Of a DNA stretch of 60,252 nucleotides, positions 32,456 through 39,398 are shown one piece after another; within the stretch, counting starts at the first letter, position 1, and each line of letters begins with the position of its first letter. The position numbers were made by a program, and so were the translations under genes. The stretch is from positions 1 through 60,252 of the forward strand of contig CAYNWH010000007.1 of the NCBI GenBank assembly GCA_964400885.1. The letters are read 5' to 3'. A model generated the notes under the pieces. That model was not told the origin of the DNA. It searched no databases and saw only the letters and a program-made list of their open reading frames with translations. The DNA comes from CAYNWH01 sp964400885 (GTDB lineage: Bacteria; Patescibacteriota; Patescibacteriia; CAIXNZ01).

Positions 32456-33709
32456 ATGAATCCAAAATTAAAAAAAATCCTGATCATTATTGGTTTTATC
32501 ATTATAATTATCATAATCGGTCTGGCTATTTACTTTTTATTTTTTCAGCCCATAATAGCGCCGGCCCTGCCTCCTGTAGCGCCTGTCACGCCGCCGCCCA
32601 CTGGATTGCCGCCCATTGCCCCGGCTGCGCCTTTGAATCTGCCGCCAGCTATTAACTTGCCAACTGCTTTACCGCCTGAACTTTTAGTCCCGCCCACAGC
32701 AGCTGTACCTGGGCCAACAGTTTCTTATGAAGCCACGGGCGGCATAACTTCCTTTGGCACCCTGGAATCAGATCCTGTCAAAAACCCGGTTTTAGCAACT
32801 AATGGCCAAAATCTTGATTACTATGACGCGCAAACTGGTCTTTTCTATACTATCACTCCGGACGGACAAAAAACTCTGCTTTCTGATGCAGTTTTTAAAA
32901 ATGTAGACAATGTTACCTGGGCGCCTAATAATCAAAAAGCTATTTTAGAATATCCTGATGGTTCAAATATTGTTTATGATTTTGTCCAGAAAAAATCAGT
33001 CACCCTGCCTTCTCACTGGAAAGATTTTACGTTTTCCAATGACAGCAGCCAAATCGCTTTCAAAGATATGAGAATTGATCCTGCTGACAGATACTTGTCT
33101 GTCACTGACACTAATGGCAATGGCTATCGCCAGATTGAAAGATTAGGCGAAGAAGATGCCAATGTCCATATTTCCTGGGCGCCTAATGATAAATATGTCG
33201 CTTTATTTAACCAATCAGTCAGCGCTTCAACCAGCGAAGTTTATCCTATTGGCTTTAATGGTGAAAATTACCGCAAATTTACTGTAGAAGGCCGGGATTT
33301 TCGCTTTGACTGGTCACCAAGCGGTGATAAAATTATTTATAGCGTTTTTAATTCTGCCTCTGACTATAAACCATCATTATGGGTAGTCAATACCAGCCCT
33401 GATTTTCTAGCCACTGGCCGCAGTAAATTAGAAATTGATACCTGGGCTGATAAATGCACTTTTGCTTCAGAAGATACTGTTTATTGCGCTGTGCCCCAGA
33501 CACTGGATACTGGCTCTGGCTTTAGGCCGGATTTTGCTGATACCACTCCTGATGATATTTACAAAATAAATATTACTACTGGCGCTAAAGAATTAGTTGC
33601 TCAGCCGCTATTTCCTTCTACTATTGATAAATTAATTGTTAGCCAAGATAATAAAACTCTTTATTGGCTGGAAAAAAGCACTGGCCAAATTAAAAAAATG
33701 AATCTCTAA
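32456..33709 (+). CDS. Membrane-anchored TolB/WD-like beta-propeller with Pro-rich stalk
   Basis: The 417-residue protein has an N-terminal anchor (about 6-30, IIIIIIGLAIYFLFF), a Pro/Ala-rich stalk (about 32-80) and then repeated blades. Examples are NVTWAPNNQKAILEY, FTFSNDSSQIAFKD, HISWAPNDKYVALF and RFDWSPSGDKIIYS, the W/F-S/A-P-N/D-x3-I/V pattern of TolB-type propellers. About six blades are visible. It is probably an extracytoplasmic scaffold. It lies 4 bp before the DsbA-like gene in the pilin-linked block. Confidence 0.7.
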   Translation: MNPKLKKILIIIGFIIIIIIIGLAIYFLFFQPIIAPALPPVAPVTPPPTGLPPIAPAAPLNLPPAINLPTALPPELLVPPTAAVPGPTVSYEATGGITSFGTLESDPVKNPVLATNGQNLDYYDAQTGLFYTITPDGQKTLLSDAVFKNVDNVTWAPNNQKAILEYPDGSNIVYDFVQKKSVTLPSHWKDFTFSNDSSQIAFKDMRIDPADRYLSVTDTNGNGYRQIERLGEEDANVHISWAPNDKYVALFNQSVSASTSEVYPIGFNGENYRKFTVEGRDFRFDWSPSGDKIIYSVFNSASDYKPSLWVVNTSPDFLATGRSKLEIDTWADKCTFASEDTVYCAVPQTLDTGSGFRPDFADTTPDDIYKINITTGAKELVAQPLFPSTIDKLIVSQDNKTLYWLEKSTGQIKKMNL

Positions 33710-33713
33710 CTTT

Positions 33714-34409
33714 ATGCCCACACCTTTAAAAAAAGAAAGCAAAAATAAACAAAAAATCTATTTTGTTTATTTCATTATTTTTTCGCTTGTCATTCTTATT
33801 ATTTTTGCAGTCATTATTATTGGCAGTTTCTGGGATTACTGGTCACAACTAGGCCGGATAGAAACTTTTTACAAAAACCAGGCCCTGCTTTTGACTCAAA
33901 AATCTCCGCAACTAAATGCTTATGATCCAACCACAGGCGATCCTCAAGCCAAGGTAACTGTTTTTGAATACAGCGACCTTTTTTGCACTGCTTGCCAAAC
34001 CCTTCAGCAAAATTTAAATGATCTGGAAAAATTTTATGGCAACAGAATAAGAATTGTTTTCAAAGGCCTGCCCATTACAATTAATCCGGAAAACAGGCCG
34101 GCTTTAATTGCTGCTTATTGCGCTGGCGAACAAAACCAATTCTGGGCTTATAAAGATTTGCTCTTTCAGGATCCCTTAACTTTAAATAAACAAAAATATT
34201 TAGAATATGCCCAGCAGCTAAATTTAAATCTTGATAATTTTAATAATTGCCTGGCCAGCCAAAGATATGACGCGCTTATTAACCAAAATTTAACTGATGC
34301 TTTGACTCTGCAAATCACTTCTGTCCCGACTGTTTATGTTAATAAGCAAAAGCTGGAAGGCTTTATTGATTATAATGGTTTAAAAAATCTTATAGACCAG
34401 CAACTTTGA
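33714..34409 (+). CDS. Membrane-anchored DsbA-like thiol-disulphide oxidoreductase
   Basis: The 231-residue protein has a transmembrane helix (about 19-42) and then a thioredoxin-fold domain. The redox site CTAC occurs in YSDLFCTACQTLQQNL (about 84-99). The helical insertion typical of DsbA/BdbD is present (FWAYKDLLFQDPLTLNKQKYLEYAQQL). The cis-proline loop is TSVPTVYVNKQKLEGF. It should form disulphides in exported proteins. Its position directly before a pilin-like protein with a Cys-rich tail suggests that protein, and perhaps the giant Cys-rich protein at 52-60 kb, as clients. No DsbB/VKOR gene is in the window. Confidence 0.85.
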   Translation: MPTPLKKESKNKQKIYFVYFIIFSLVILIIFAVIIIGSFWDYWSQLGRIETFYKNQALLLTQKSPQLNAYDPTTGDPQAKVTVFEYSDLFCTACQTLQQNLNDLEKFYGNRIRIVFKGLPITINPENRPALIAAYCAGEQNQFWAYKDLLFQDPLTLNKQKYLEYAQQLNLNLDNFNNCLASQRYDALINQNLTDALTLQITSVPTVYVNKQKLEGFIDYNGLKNLIDQQL

Positions 34410-34428
34410 AATATTTAAAAATTTATTT

Positions 34429-35796
34429 ATGCTTAAAAAAACAATAACCTTCAGTTTTCTTCTTGTCCTTAGTTTCTATTTGCTGCTTTTTATTTCTGTG
34501 CCAATAATTTTGGCTCAAGCAGCACCGTCGCCTGCTCCGGCCCCAGCGCCAGCCCCAACTCCGGCGCCAACACCAGCTCCTAGTCCGGCTCCAGCACCCA
34601 GTGGTGCCAGCAGCACGTCTTCAGATATTATACTCAAGCTCCAGCAGCCTTTTGGCACTTTGGCCCAAGAATTAAATATCACCAGTGAAAGTATTGGCGT
34701 ATATATTAAAGCTATTTATGTTTTTGCTTCCACTGCCATAATTGTCATAGCAATTGTTGCAGTCATGGCCGGCGGTATCCAATGGCTTACTTCAGCTGGT
34801 AATCCGCAAAAAATCGGCCAGGCCAAAGATACTATTTTAAAAGCTTTACTGGGCTTATTTATTGCTATCTTTGCTGTTTTTATCCTGGAAACAGTCAGCC
34901 CCGGCACAGTCACTTTTAACCCGATTAATGTAGAGGTGATAACGCCCAATAACTGTTGCGAATATCTAGTCCCTGGGGAATCTAATAAGTCTTATGACTA
35001 TATGGAACAAAAAGAATGCAGTGATAAACAAGGAAAAATTGTTGACACTAGCAAATGCTTGGGAGTTGCCAATTTTAATGCAGAACAATTAGCTGCTCAA
35101 AGCTGCCACACTTGTTATAACGAAGCATGCGCAGATAGAAATTTAATAAACATAAGTCAACCCTGCCCCCAAGGACAGCATTGCTGTGGTTCAGCAGCTC
35201 CGAAACAGGCCTCAGACTGTATTTCAGGAAATATGACACCTAAAAATCAATGCGTATGCAGGAATACTAATGAATGCAAACCCAATGAATGGTGCTGGAA
35301 ATATGATTTACCAGGCGTTCCTGGCATATGCACCCCTAAAAAAAGCTCTGGCCAAAGCTGTGGAGATACACAAATAACTTTATTCACGGGAGCTCTTATA
35401 TATGATGTAATCGTAGCTGACAATTTCCAATGTATAAGTGGAATATGCGCAGAAATACAATTTAGAACAATAAGGGGCGGTACCGCGGTTACTGCACGTA
35501 AGGCTTGCATACCCCAGAGAAACCAGGGCGTGTCTGGCACCTGGCAAAATGGCAAACCAACAGGTGGAGAATATTGTAATCAGAGCTATCAATGTAAGGG
35601 CGGCTATTGCTATGCTGATCGCTATAATGGTTGGGAAGGAATGTGCTTACATGATCCTGTCCCTCCTGGACTCCCTTGTGATGAAAGAAAACTAGATGGT
35701 GCAACAATCGGAGATGCAGCATTATCAAATGCTCCTTGCGCAGGTGATGCTTGTGCCTCTCTCAAAAATGTAGGCAGTGGCAATTGTCCCTTCTAA
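34429..35796 (+). CDS. VirB2/TrbC-like pilin domain fused to a Cys-rich extracellular tail
   Basis: The 455-residue protein has a signal peptide (about 1-30, ending ILAQ) and a Pro-Ala-rich stretch (32-58). Two long hydrophobic helices (about 94-118 and 136-157) with a short polar turn containing SAGNPQKIGQAKDTI are the layout of VirB2/TrbC pilins. Residues 176-455 hold about 28 cysteines in patterns such as SCHTC, QHCCG and QCVCRNTNEC, which resemble disulphide-rich modules. Pilins normally end after the second helix, so this is a fusion. A terminator follows at 35829. It is the last gene of the clpC-to-pilin run. Confidence 0.72.
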   Translation: MLKKTITFSFLLVLSFYLLLFISVPIILAQAAPSPAPAPAPAPTPAPTPAPSPAPAPSGASSTSSDIILKLQQPFGTLAQELNITSESIGVYIKAIYVFASTAIIVIAIVAVMAGGIQWLTSAGNPQKIGQAKDTILKALLGLFIAIFAVFILETVSPGTVTFNPINVEVITPNNCCEYLVPGESNKSYDYMEQKECSDKQGKIVDTSKCLGVANFNAEQLAAQSCHTCYNEACADRNLINISQPCPQGQHCCGSAAPKQASDCISGNMTPKNQCVCRNTNECKPNEWCWKYDLPGVPGICTPKKSSGQSCGDTQITLFTGALIYDVIVADNFQCISGICAEIQFRTIRGGTAVTARKACIPQRNQGVSGTWQNGKPTGGEYCNQSYQCKGGYCYADRYNGWEGMCLHDPVPPGLPCDERKLDGATIGDAALSNAPCAGDACASLKNVGSGNCPF

Positions 35797-35828
35797 AAAA
35801 TATCTTTTCATTTTAAAATTAAAATTAT

Positions 35829-35866
35829 ACGCCTAGTCTTTTTCATAAAGCTGGGCGTTTTTATTT
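35829..35866 (+). terminator. Intrinsic terminator after the pilin-like gene
   Basis: ACGCCTAG and CTGGGCGT pair (one G-T) and are followed by TTTTATTT. Confidence 0.85.
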
Positions 35867-35907
35867 ACCTTCAATAAATAATCTGCTAAGCTTAATATGA
35901 TAACTGA

Positions 35908-35972
35908 ACCACGAAATTTTAACCACGAAAGCACACGAAATTTTCGTGCTTTTCGTGAATTATTTTCGTGGT
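35908..35972. repeat. CCACGAAA/TTTCGTGG palindromic repeat
   Basis: Direct CCACGAAA units followed by their inverse (TTTCGTGCTTTTCGTG, TTTTCGTGGT) make a long imperfect palindrome upstream of the DUF559 gene. Confidence 0.75.
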
Positions 35973-36021
35973 TCCGTTAACAATAGATCTATGCCAAAAC
36001 AAGCAAAAACAAAAATATAAT

Positions 36022-36459
36022 ATGGCTCTATTTAATTTAAAAACAAATAAAAAAACAAGAAAATTTCTGCGCAAAAATATGACCAGAGCAGAAACTGTTT
36101 TATGGAGAGAATTGAGAAGAAAAAATCTGGGTTTCAAATTTCGAAGGCAATTTGGAGTCGGGCCATATATAATTGATTTTTATTGTCCGCAATTAAAATT
36201 AGCCATTGAATTAGATGGCGATGTTCATACGTTCAAATCAATACGTAAAAGAGACAAAATTAGGCAAAAATTTTTAGAGAGTAACGGTTTATATATTAAA
36301 AGATATTGGAATTCGGATATTTTAAATAATTTAGATTCGATAGTTGATAATATTTATAACACTTGTAGGCACTTATCTAAATTAAAGCCAAAGGAAAATC
36401 TTGAGCTACTTAAATCTCCACCTAAGATTAGGGGGAGATTACAGAGGGGGTTGGAATAA
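36022..36459 (+). CDS. DUF559 (Vsr-like endonuclease fold) protein
   Basis: I start at ATG 36022 (145 residues, MALFNLKTNKKTRKFLRKNM); the longer frame reads the upstream repeat. DUF559 features are MTRAETVLWRELR, GFKFRRQFGVGPYIIDFYCP (Asp of the PD-(D/E)xK-like core) and LAIELDGDVH. The fold is related to Vsr mismatch nicking enzymes, but the function of DUF559 proteins is unproven. The C-terminal SPPKIRGRLQRGLE is encoded by a G/C-rich repeat that continues to about 36500. With palindromes on both sides it looks like a small mobile cassette between the pilin and radA. Confidence 0.82.
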   Translation: MALFNLKTNKKTRKFLRKNMTRAETVLWRELRRKNLGFKFRRQFGVGPYIIDFYCPQLKLAIELDGDVHTFKSIRKRDKIRQKFLESNGLYIKRYWNSDILNNLDSIVDNIYNTCRHLSKLKPKENLELLKSPPKIRGRLQRGLE

Positions 36460-36505
36460 AAACCTCCCCTGAACCCCTCCTTGCTAAGGAGGGGCGATCG
36501 AGGAC
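36415..36505. repeat. CCTCCCC/GGGGAGG palindromic repeat overlapping the DUF559 gene end
   Basis: Units AGGGGGAGATTACAGAGGGG and AACCTCCCCTGAACCCCTCC, plus CTCCTTGCTAAGGAG, can pair with each other. The 5' half is read as protein, the 3' half is noncoding. Confidence 0.65.
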
Positions 36506-36540
36506 GATTCATAAAATAAAAACCATTAACTATAAATAAA

Positions 36541-37872
36541 ATGCCCAAACAACCTAAGACAATCTTTACCTGTTCCAAATGCGGAGCTCAATACCCCAAA
36601 TGGGTTGGCCGCTGTGCTGAATGTGGCGCCTGGGGCACAATCAATGAACAAATAACTAATGACCAATCACTAATAACTAAAATCAAGGTTGATAGAGATC
36701 AACTGGTTGATTTTCAGAAAACCAACCTGCCAGTTTTTGAACGCCTAAAAACTAATATTAACGAATTTGACCGCGTTTTAGGCAACGGTATTGTGATTGG
36801 CAGTTTAATTTTGCTGGGTGGCGAGCCTGGCATTGGCAAATCAACTTTGATTTTACAAATCTGCGACCAGATTAACTCCCCTATTTTTTATGTTTCTGGC
36901 GAAGAATCTGCCAGCCAGATCAAAATGAGAATAGACCGCTTAAAAATAAATTATAATAATTTAAAATTTCTGGCTGAGAATAATATTGAAAAAATCGTGG
37001 CTTTTGCTATAGAAGAAAAGCCAAGCTTGTTAATCATTGATTCTATCCAAACTCTTTATTCCTCGGAACTGCCGTCTGAAGCCGGCTCAATTAACCAAGT
37101 GCGCATTTGCACAGTCAAACTTTTGGAAATAGCCAAAAAATTCAATATCCCGATTATAATTATTGGTCATGTAACTAAAGACGGCCAAGTAGCCGGCCCT
37201 AAATCATTAGAACATCTTGTTGATGCAGTCTTATATTTAGAGGGATCAGCCAGAGATAATTTCCGCTTATTGCGCTGCGCTAAAAATCGTTTTGGCTCAA
37301 CTAATGAACTAGGTATTTTTGATATGACTGGCAATGGCCTTCAAGAAGTCAAAAATCCTTCTGAACTTTTCCTGCCCCATAACCAAGAACCGATTTCTGG
37401 TTCAGCTATTACCTGCATTATGGAAGGCACGCGGCAGTTTCTGATAGAGATCCAAGCCTTAGCTAGCAAGACTTTATTTGGCTATCCTCAAAGAAAAACA
37501 GCTGGTTTTGATTTAAACCGCTTGCAAATGTTAATTGCCGTCCTGATTAAAAGAGCTCAAATTCCATTAGTTAATCAGGACATTCATTTAAATGTTACTG
37601 GCGGTTTAAAAATCAATGAAACTGGCGCTGATTTAGCTGTTTGCCTGGCCATTATTTCTTCTCTGAAAAATAAAATCATAACGCCAGAAACTATAATCTT
37701 AGGCGAAGTTGGTTTGGGCGGCGAGATCAGGCCAGTTTACCAAATTGAAAAACGCATAGAAGAAGCCAGAAAAATGAATTTTAAAAAAATTATTGCACCC
37801 ATCATAAAAAACTCTGCCAAAGATTTAATTATGGTTAAAAATATTAATGAGGCAATTAAAGAAATATTTTAA
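36541..37872 (+). CDS. radA: DNA repair protein RadA
   Basis: RadA (443 aa) helps process recombination intermediates by branch migration. A C4 zinc finger (Cys11, 14, 25, 28) precedes the RecA-like ATPase with Walker A GEPGIGKS (94-101). The RadA-specific motif KNRFG lies near 251. The C-terminal Lon-protease-like domain contains VTGGLKINETGADLAVCLAI. Residues 37-47 (QITNDQSLITK) are encoded by a TAACTAATGACCAATCACTA tract identical in kind to the intergenic repeats, placed in the linker between zinc finger and ATPase. No SD. Confidence 0.95.
   Translation: MPKQPKTIFTCSKCGAQYPKWVGRCAECGAWGTINEQITNDQSLITKIKVDRDQLVDFQKTNLPVFERLKTNINEFDRVLGNGIVIGSLILLGGEPGIGKSTLILQICDQINSPIFYVSGEESASQIKMRIDRLKINYNNLKFLAENNIEKIVAFAIEEKPSLLIIDSIQTLYSSELPSEAGSINQVRICTVKLLEIAKKFNIPIIIIGHVTKDGQVAGPKSLEHLVDAVLYLEGSARDNFRLLRCAKNRFGSTNELGIFDMTGNGLQEVKNPSELFLPHNQEPISGSAITCIMEGTRQFLIEIQALASKTLFGYPQRKTAGFDLNRLQMLIAVLIKRAQIPLVNQDIHLNVTGGLKINETGADLAVCLAIISSLKNKIITPETIILGEVGLGGEIRPVYQIEKRIEEARKMNFKKIIAPIIKNSAKDLIMVKNINEAIKEIF
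36651..36680. repeat. TAATGACCAATCACTAATAA repeat inside radA
   Basis: A 30-base tract of the same heptamer-like units found in the intergenic regions, kept in frame without stops. Confidence 0.75.
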
Positions 37873-37880
37873 GCGAATTT

Positions 37881-37917
37881 AAAAGCGCCCTTTTGTTATC
37901 TTGTTTGGGCGCTTTTT
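37881..37917. terminator. Bidirectional terminator between radA and the small minus-strand ORF
   Basis: AAAGCGCCC and GGGCGCTTT form a nine-pair stem with T on the plus side and A upstream, so it can stop radA and the convergent small ORF. Confidence 0.85.
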
Positions 37918-37957
37918 GATGTAATGTTTTGGCTTTTAAACCCTGTAGAGATCCTCC

Positions 37958-38092
37958 TTATATCGACTGCCAAAGCAACAGTTCCAGCCTTACCATCTCT
38001 GCCATTTCTTGCCAGGTAATCAGGTTTTGCAAACCTGCTGAAAGCAATTCCATCAGCCTGGCGGTTTTTCCCCAAGTGAATCTTAACTTCAT
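37958..38092 (-). CDS. Small hypothetical protein (44 aa)
   Basis: ATG at 38092 reads MKLRFTWGKTARLMELLSAG and ends LLLWQSI. It is supported by AAAGGAGG with suitable spacing, a near-perfect promoter at 38138-38165 and a terminator at 37881-37917. The peptide is a single amphipathic helix with four Met and three Trp, no signal peptide and no known family. A second AAGGAGG follows the stop but no start codon is placed after it. Confidence 0.55.
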   Translation of the reverse strand: MKLRFTWGKTARLMELLSAGLQNLITWQEMAEMVRLELLLWQSI

Positions 38093-38137
38093 CTAGTCCT
38101 CCTTTTTTAAAGGCAACTCACTAGGAATATTATATTA

Positions 38138-38165
38138 ATTATACCCCATCTAAAATCTATGTCAA
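38138..38165 (-). promoter_or_regulatory. Consensus promoter for the 44-aa ORF
   Basis: On the minus strand TTGACA (38165-38160), 16-base spacer, TATAAT (38143-38138). The -35 overlaps the first codons of the divergent mpg gene. Confidence 0.8.
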
Positions 38166-38803
38166 ACATGGCAAGGCTAAAGACTAAATTCTATCAGCAA
38201 AATACCTTTAAGCTGGCTCAAGCTTTATTAGGCAAATATATTGTTAGAAAATATAATAAAATAACTTTAATAGGCAAAATAGTAGAAACAGAAGCTTATT
38301 ATGGCCCGCATGATTTGGCTTCCCACGCTTCGCGTGGCCGTACGCCTAAGACTGAAATTATGTTTAAGCAGGCTGGTTTAGCTTATATTTATCTGATTTA
38401 TGGCATGTATTATTGTTTTAACATCTCCACGGAAAAAAAAGATTTTCCTGCTGCTATCTTAATCCGCGCTGTTGAACCCATTGCCGGCATTAATCAGATG
38501 ATACGAAATCGTTATCTAAAAAATAAAAAATTCAATCCCCTAATTACCACTTACCACTTACCACTTACCAAAATTGCCAATGGCCCTGGCAAATTCTGCC
38601 AAGCTTTTAAAATTGATAAAAATTTGAATAGTGAAAATTTAATTACCAGCAAAAAACTTTGGCTGGCAAAAAATTCACAAGAAAAAATCAAATCATTTCA
38701 AATAATCAAGACTAAAAGAATCGGTATTGATTATGCCGGTAAATATAAAAATAAACCCTGGCGTTTTTATCTCAAAAATAACACTTTTGTTTCTAAATTT
38801 TAA
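38159..38803 (+). CDS. mpg: 3-methyladenine DNA glycosylase (Mpg/AAG family)
   Basis: This 214-residue glycosylase excises alkylated purines. Family motifs are ALLGKYIVRK, GKIVETEAYYGPHDLASHAS-type substrate loop, RTPKTEIMF, AYIYLIYGMYYCFNIST, AILIRAVEP and NGPGKFCQAF. Residues 128-138 (LITTYHLPLTK) come from a tract with three perfect ACTTACC heptamers, an insertion not expected in the family. ATG 38159 is used; ATG 38168 is an alternative. No SD. It is divergent from the 44-aa ORF, whose -35 lies inside its start. Confidence 0.93.
   Translation: MSNMARLKTKFYQQNTFKLAQALLGKYIVRKYNKITLIGKIVETEAYYGPHDLASHASRGRTPKTEIMFKQAGLAYIYLIYGMYYCFNISTEKKDFPAAILIRAVEPIAGINQMIRNRYLKNKKFNPLITTYHLPLTKIANGPGKFCQAFKIDKNLNSENLITSKKLWLAKNSQEKIKSFQIIKTKRIGIDYAGKYKNKPWRFYLKNNTFVSKF
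38549..38569. repeat. Three tandem ACTTACC heptamers inside mpg
   Basis: Exact sevenfold period over 21 bases, read as TTYHLPLT; seven being prime to three, the three copies are translated in different frames. Confidence 0.8.
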
Positions 38804-38843
38804 CTGCTCAAGTAATTTTTAAATATTCGTAGATTCGCAATTA

Positions 38844-38861
38844 ATTTGTAGATTCGTATCA
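38844..38861. repeat. 18-bp repeat ATTTGTAGATTCGTATCA, copy 2
   Basis: Identical to 11651-11668. It lies just past the T tract of the DksA-type gene terminator; a shorter relative (TTCGTAGATTCGCA) is at 38826. Confidence 0.75.
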
Positions 38862-38865
38862 TAAT

Positions 38866-38893
38866 AAAAGAGCGGACATTTTGCAACGTCCGC
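38866..38893 (-). terminator. Intrinsic terminator after the DksA/TraR gene
   Basis: On the minus strand GCGGAC and GTCCGC pair around a ten-base loop, followed by TCTTTTATT. Confidence 0.8.
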
Positions 38894-38915
38894 CCCTCCC
38901 TGGTTTGAAAATATT

Positions 38916-39317
38916 TCAGGTCTGGTTGAAAACCAGCCCTCTTTTTTTGGCTCTTTCCTCGAGTTCGCACTGGCAACTGATACAATGCGTCGCTGTTGGC
39001 ACAATAAGCAGCCGTTTTTCCCCGATCGGCTCTTCGCAAGCTTGGCAAACGCCAAACTTGTTATGCTCAATGCGACGCAAGGCTGACTCTACGGCCCGAA
39101 GTTCCATGGCCAGGCGTTCCCTGTTCTGCAATGAGAGACTGACTTGAGCCTCTTTCAGGCAGTTGTCGCCCGTTTCCGGTTCTCCGCCGCAGCTACCAAC
39201 TTCCAGACCTAAAGCTCGTTCTAGTTCTTCCCTCCTTTCTGCCAGCTTTTGCCGGCATGCTTTAAGTTGTTGTTTCTTCAACGATCGCATACCTGTCCCG
39301 CTCCGCTTTCCACTCAT
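38916..39317 (-). CDS. DksA/TraR-type zinc-finger protein
   Basis: The 133-residue protein has a helical coiled-coil part (about 10-95) and a C-terminal C4 zinc finger: CQACEEPIGEKRLL then CISCQCELEER (CxxC-x17-CxxC). This is the DksA/TraR layout; such proteins enter the RNA polymerase secondary channel and adjust initiation. The coiled-coil tip lacks an obvious DxxDxA, so a DksA-like activity is uncertain. ATG 39317 follows AAGGAGG and a perfect consensus promoter. Base composition is higher in G/C than recG or mpg beside it. Confidence 0.8.
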   Translation of the reverse strand: MSGKRSGTGMRSLKKQQLKACRQKLAERREELERALGLEVGSCGGEPETGDNCLKEAQVSLSLQNRERLAMELRAVESALRRIEHNKFGVCQACEEPIGEKRLLIVPTATHCISCQCELEERAKKRGLVFNQT

Positions 39318-39359
39318 GTCCTTTTTTTCCTCCTTATCTTAGCCTTAAAACACCTTTTT

Positions 39360-39388
39360 ATTATATTAAAACAATTTTTCTTTGTCAA
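39360..39388 (-). promoter_or_regulatory. Perfect consensus promoter for the DksA/TraR gene
   Basis: On the minus strand TTGACA (39388-39383), 17-base spacer, TATAAT (39365-39360). Confidence 0.9.
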
Positions 39389-39398
39389 GCAAAAAAAA

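Noticed and set aside
34540..34620. Pro-Ala repeat region of the pilin-like gene as a DNA-level satellite
   Set aside because: The CCAGCxCC units are irregular at base level and are explained by a Pro-Ala linker in the protein.
38320..38345. Palindrome CCACGCTTCGCGTGG in mpg as another inserted repeat
   Set aside because: The encoded HASRGRTPK aligns with the normal family motif (HAYRGRT-type), so it is probably chance and not an insertion.
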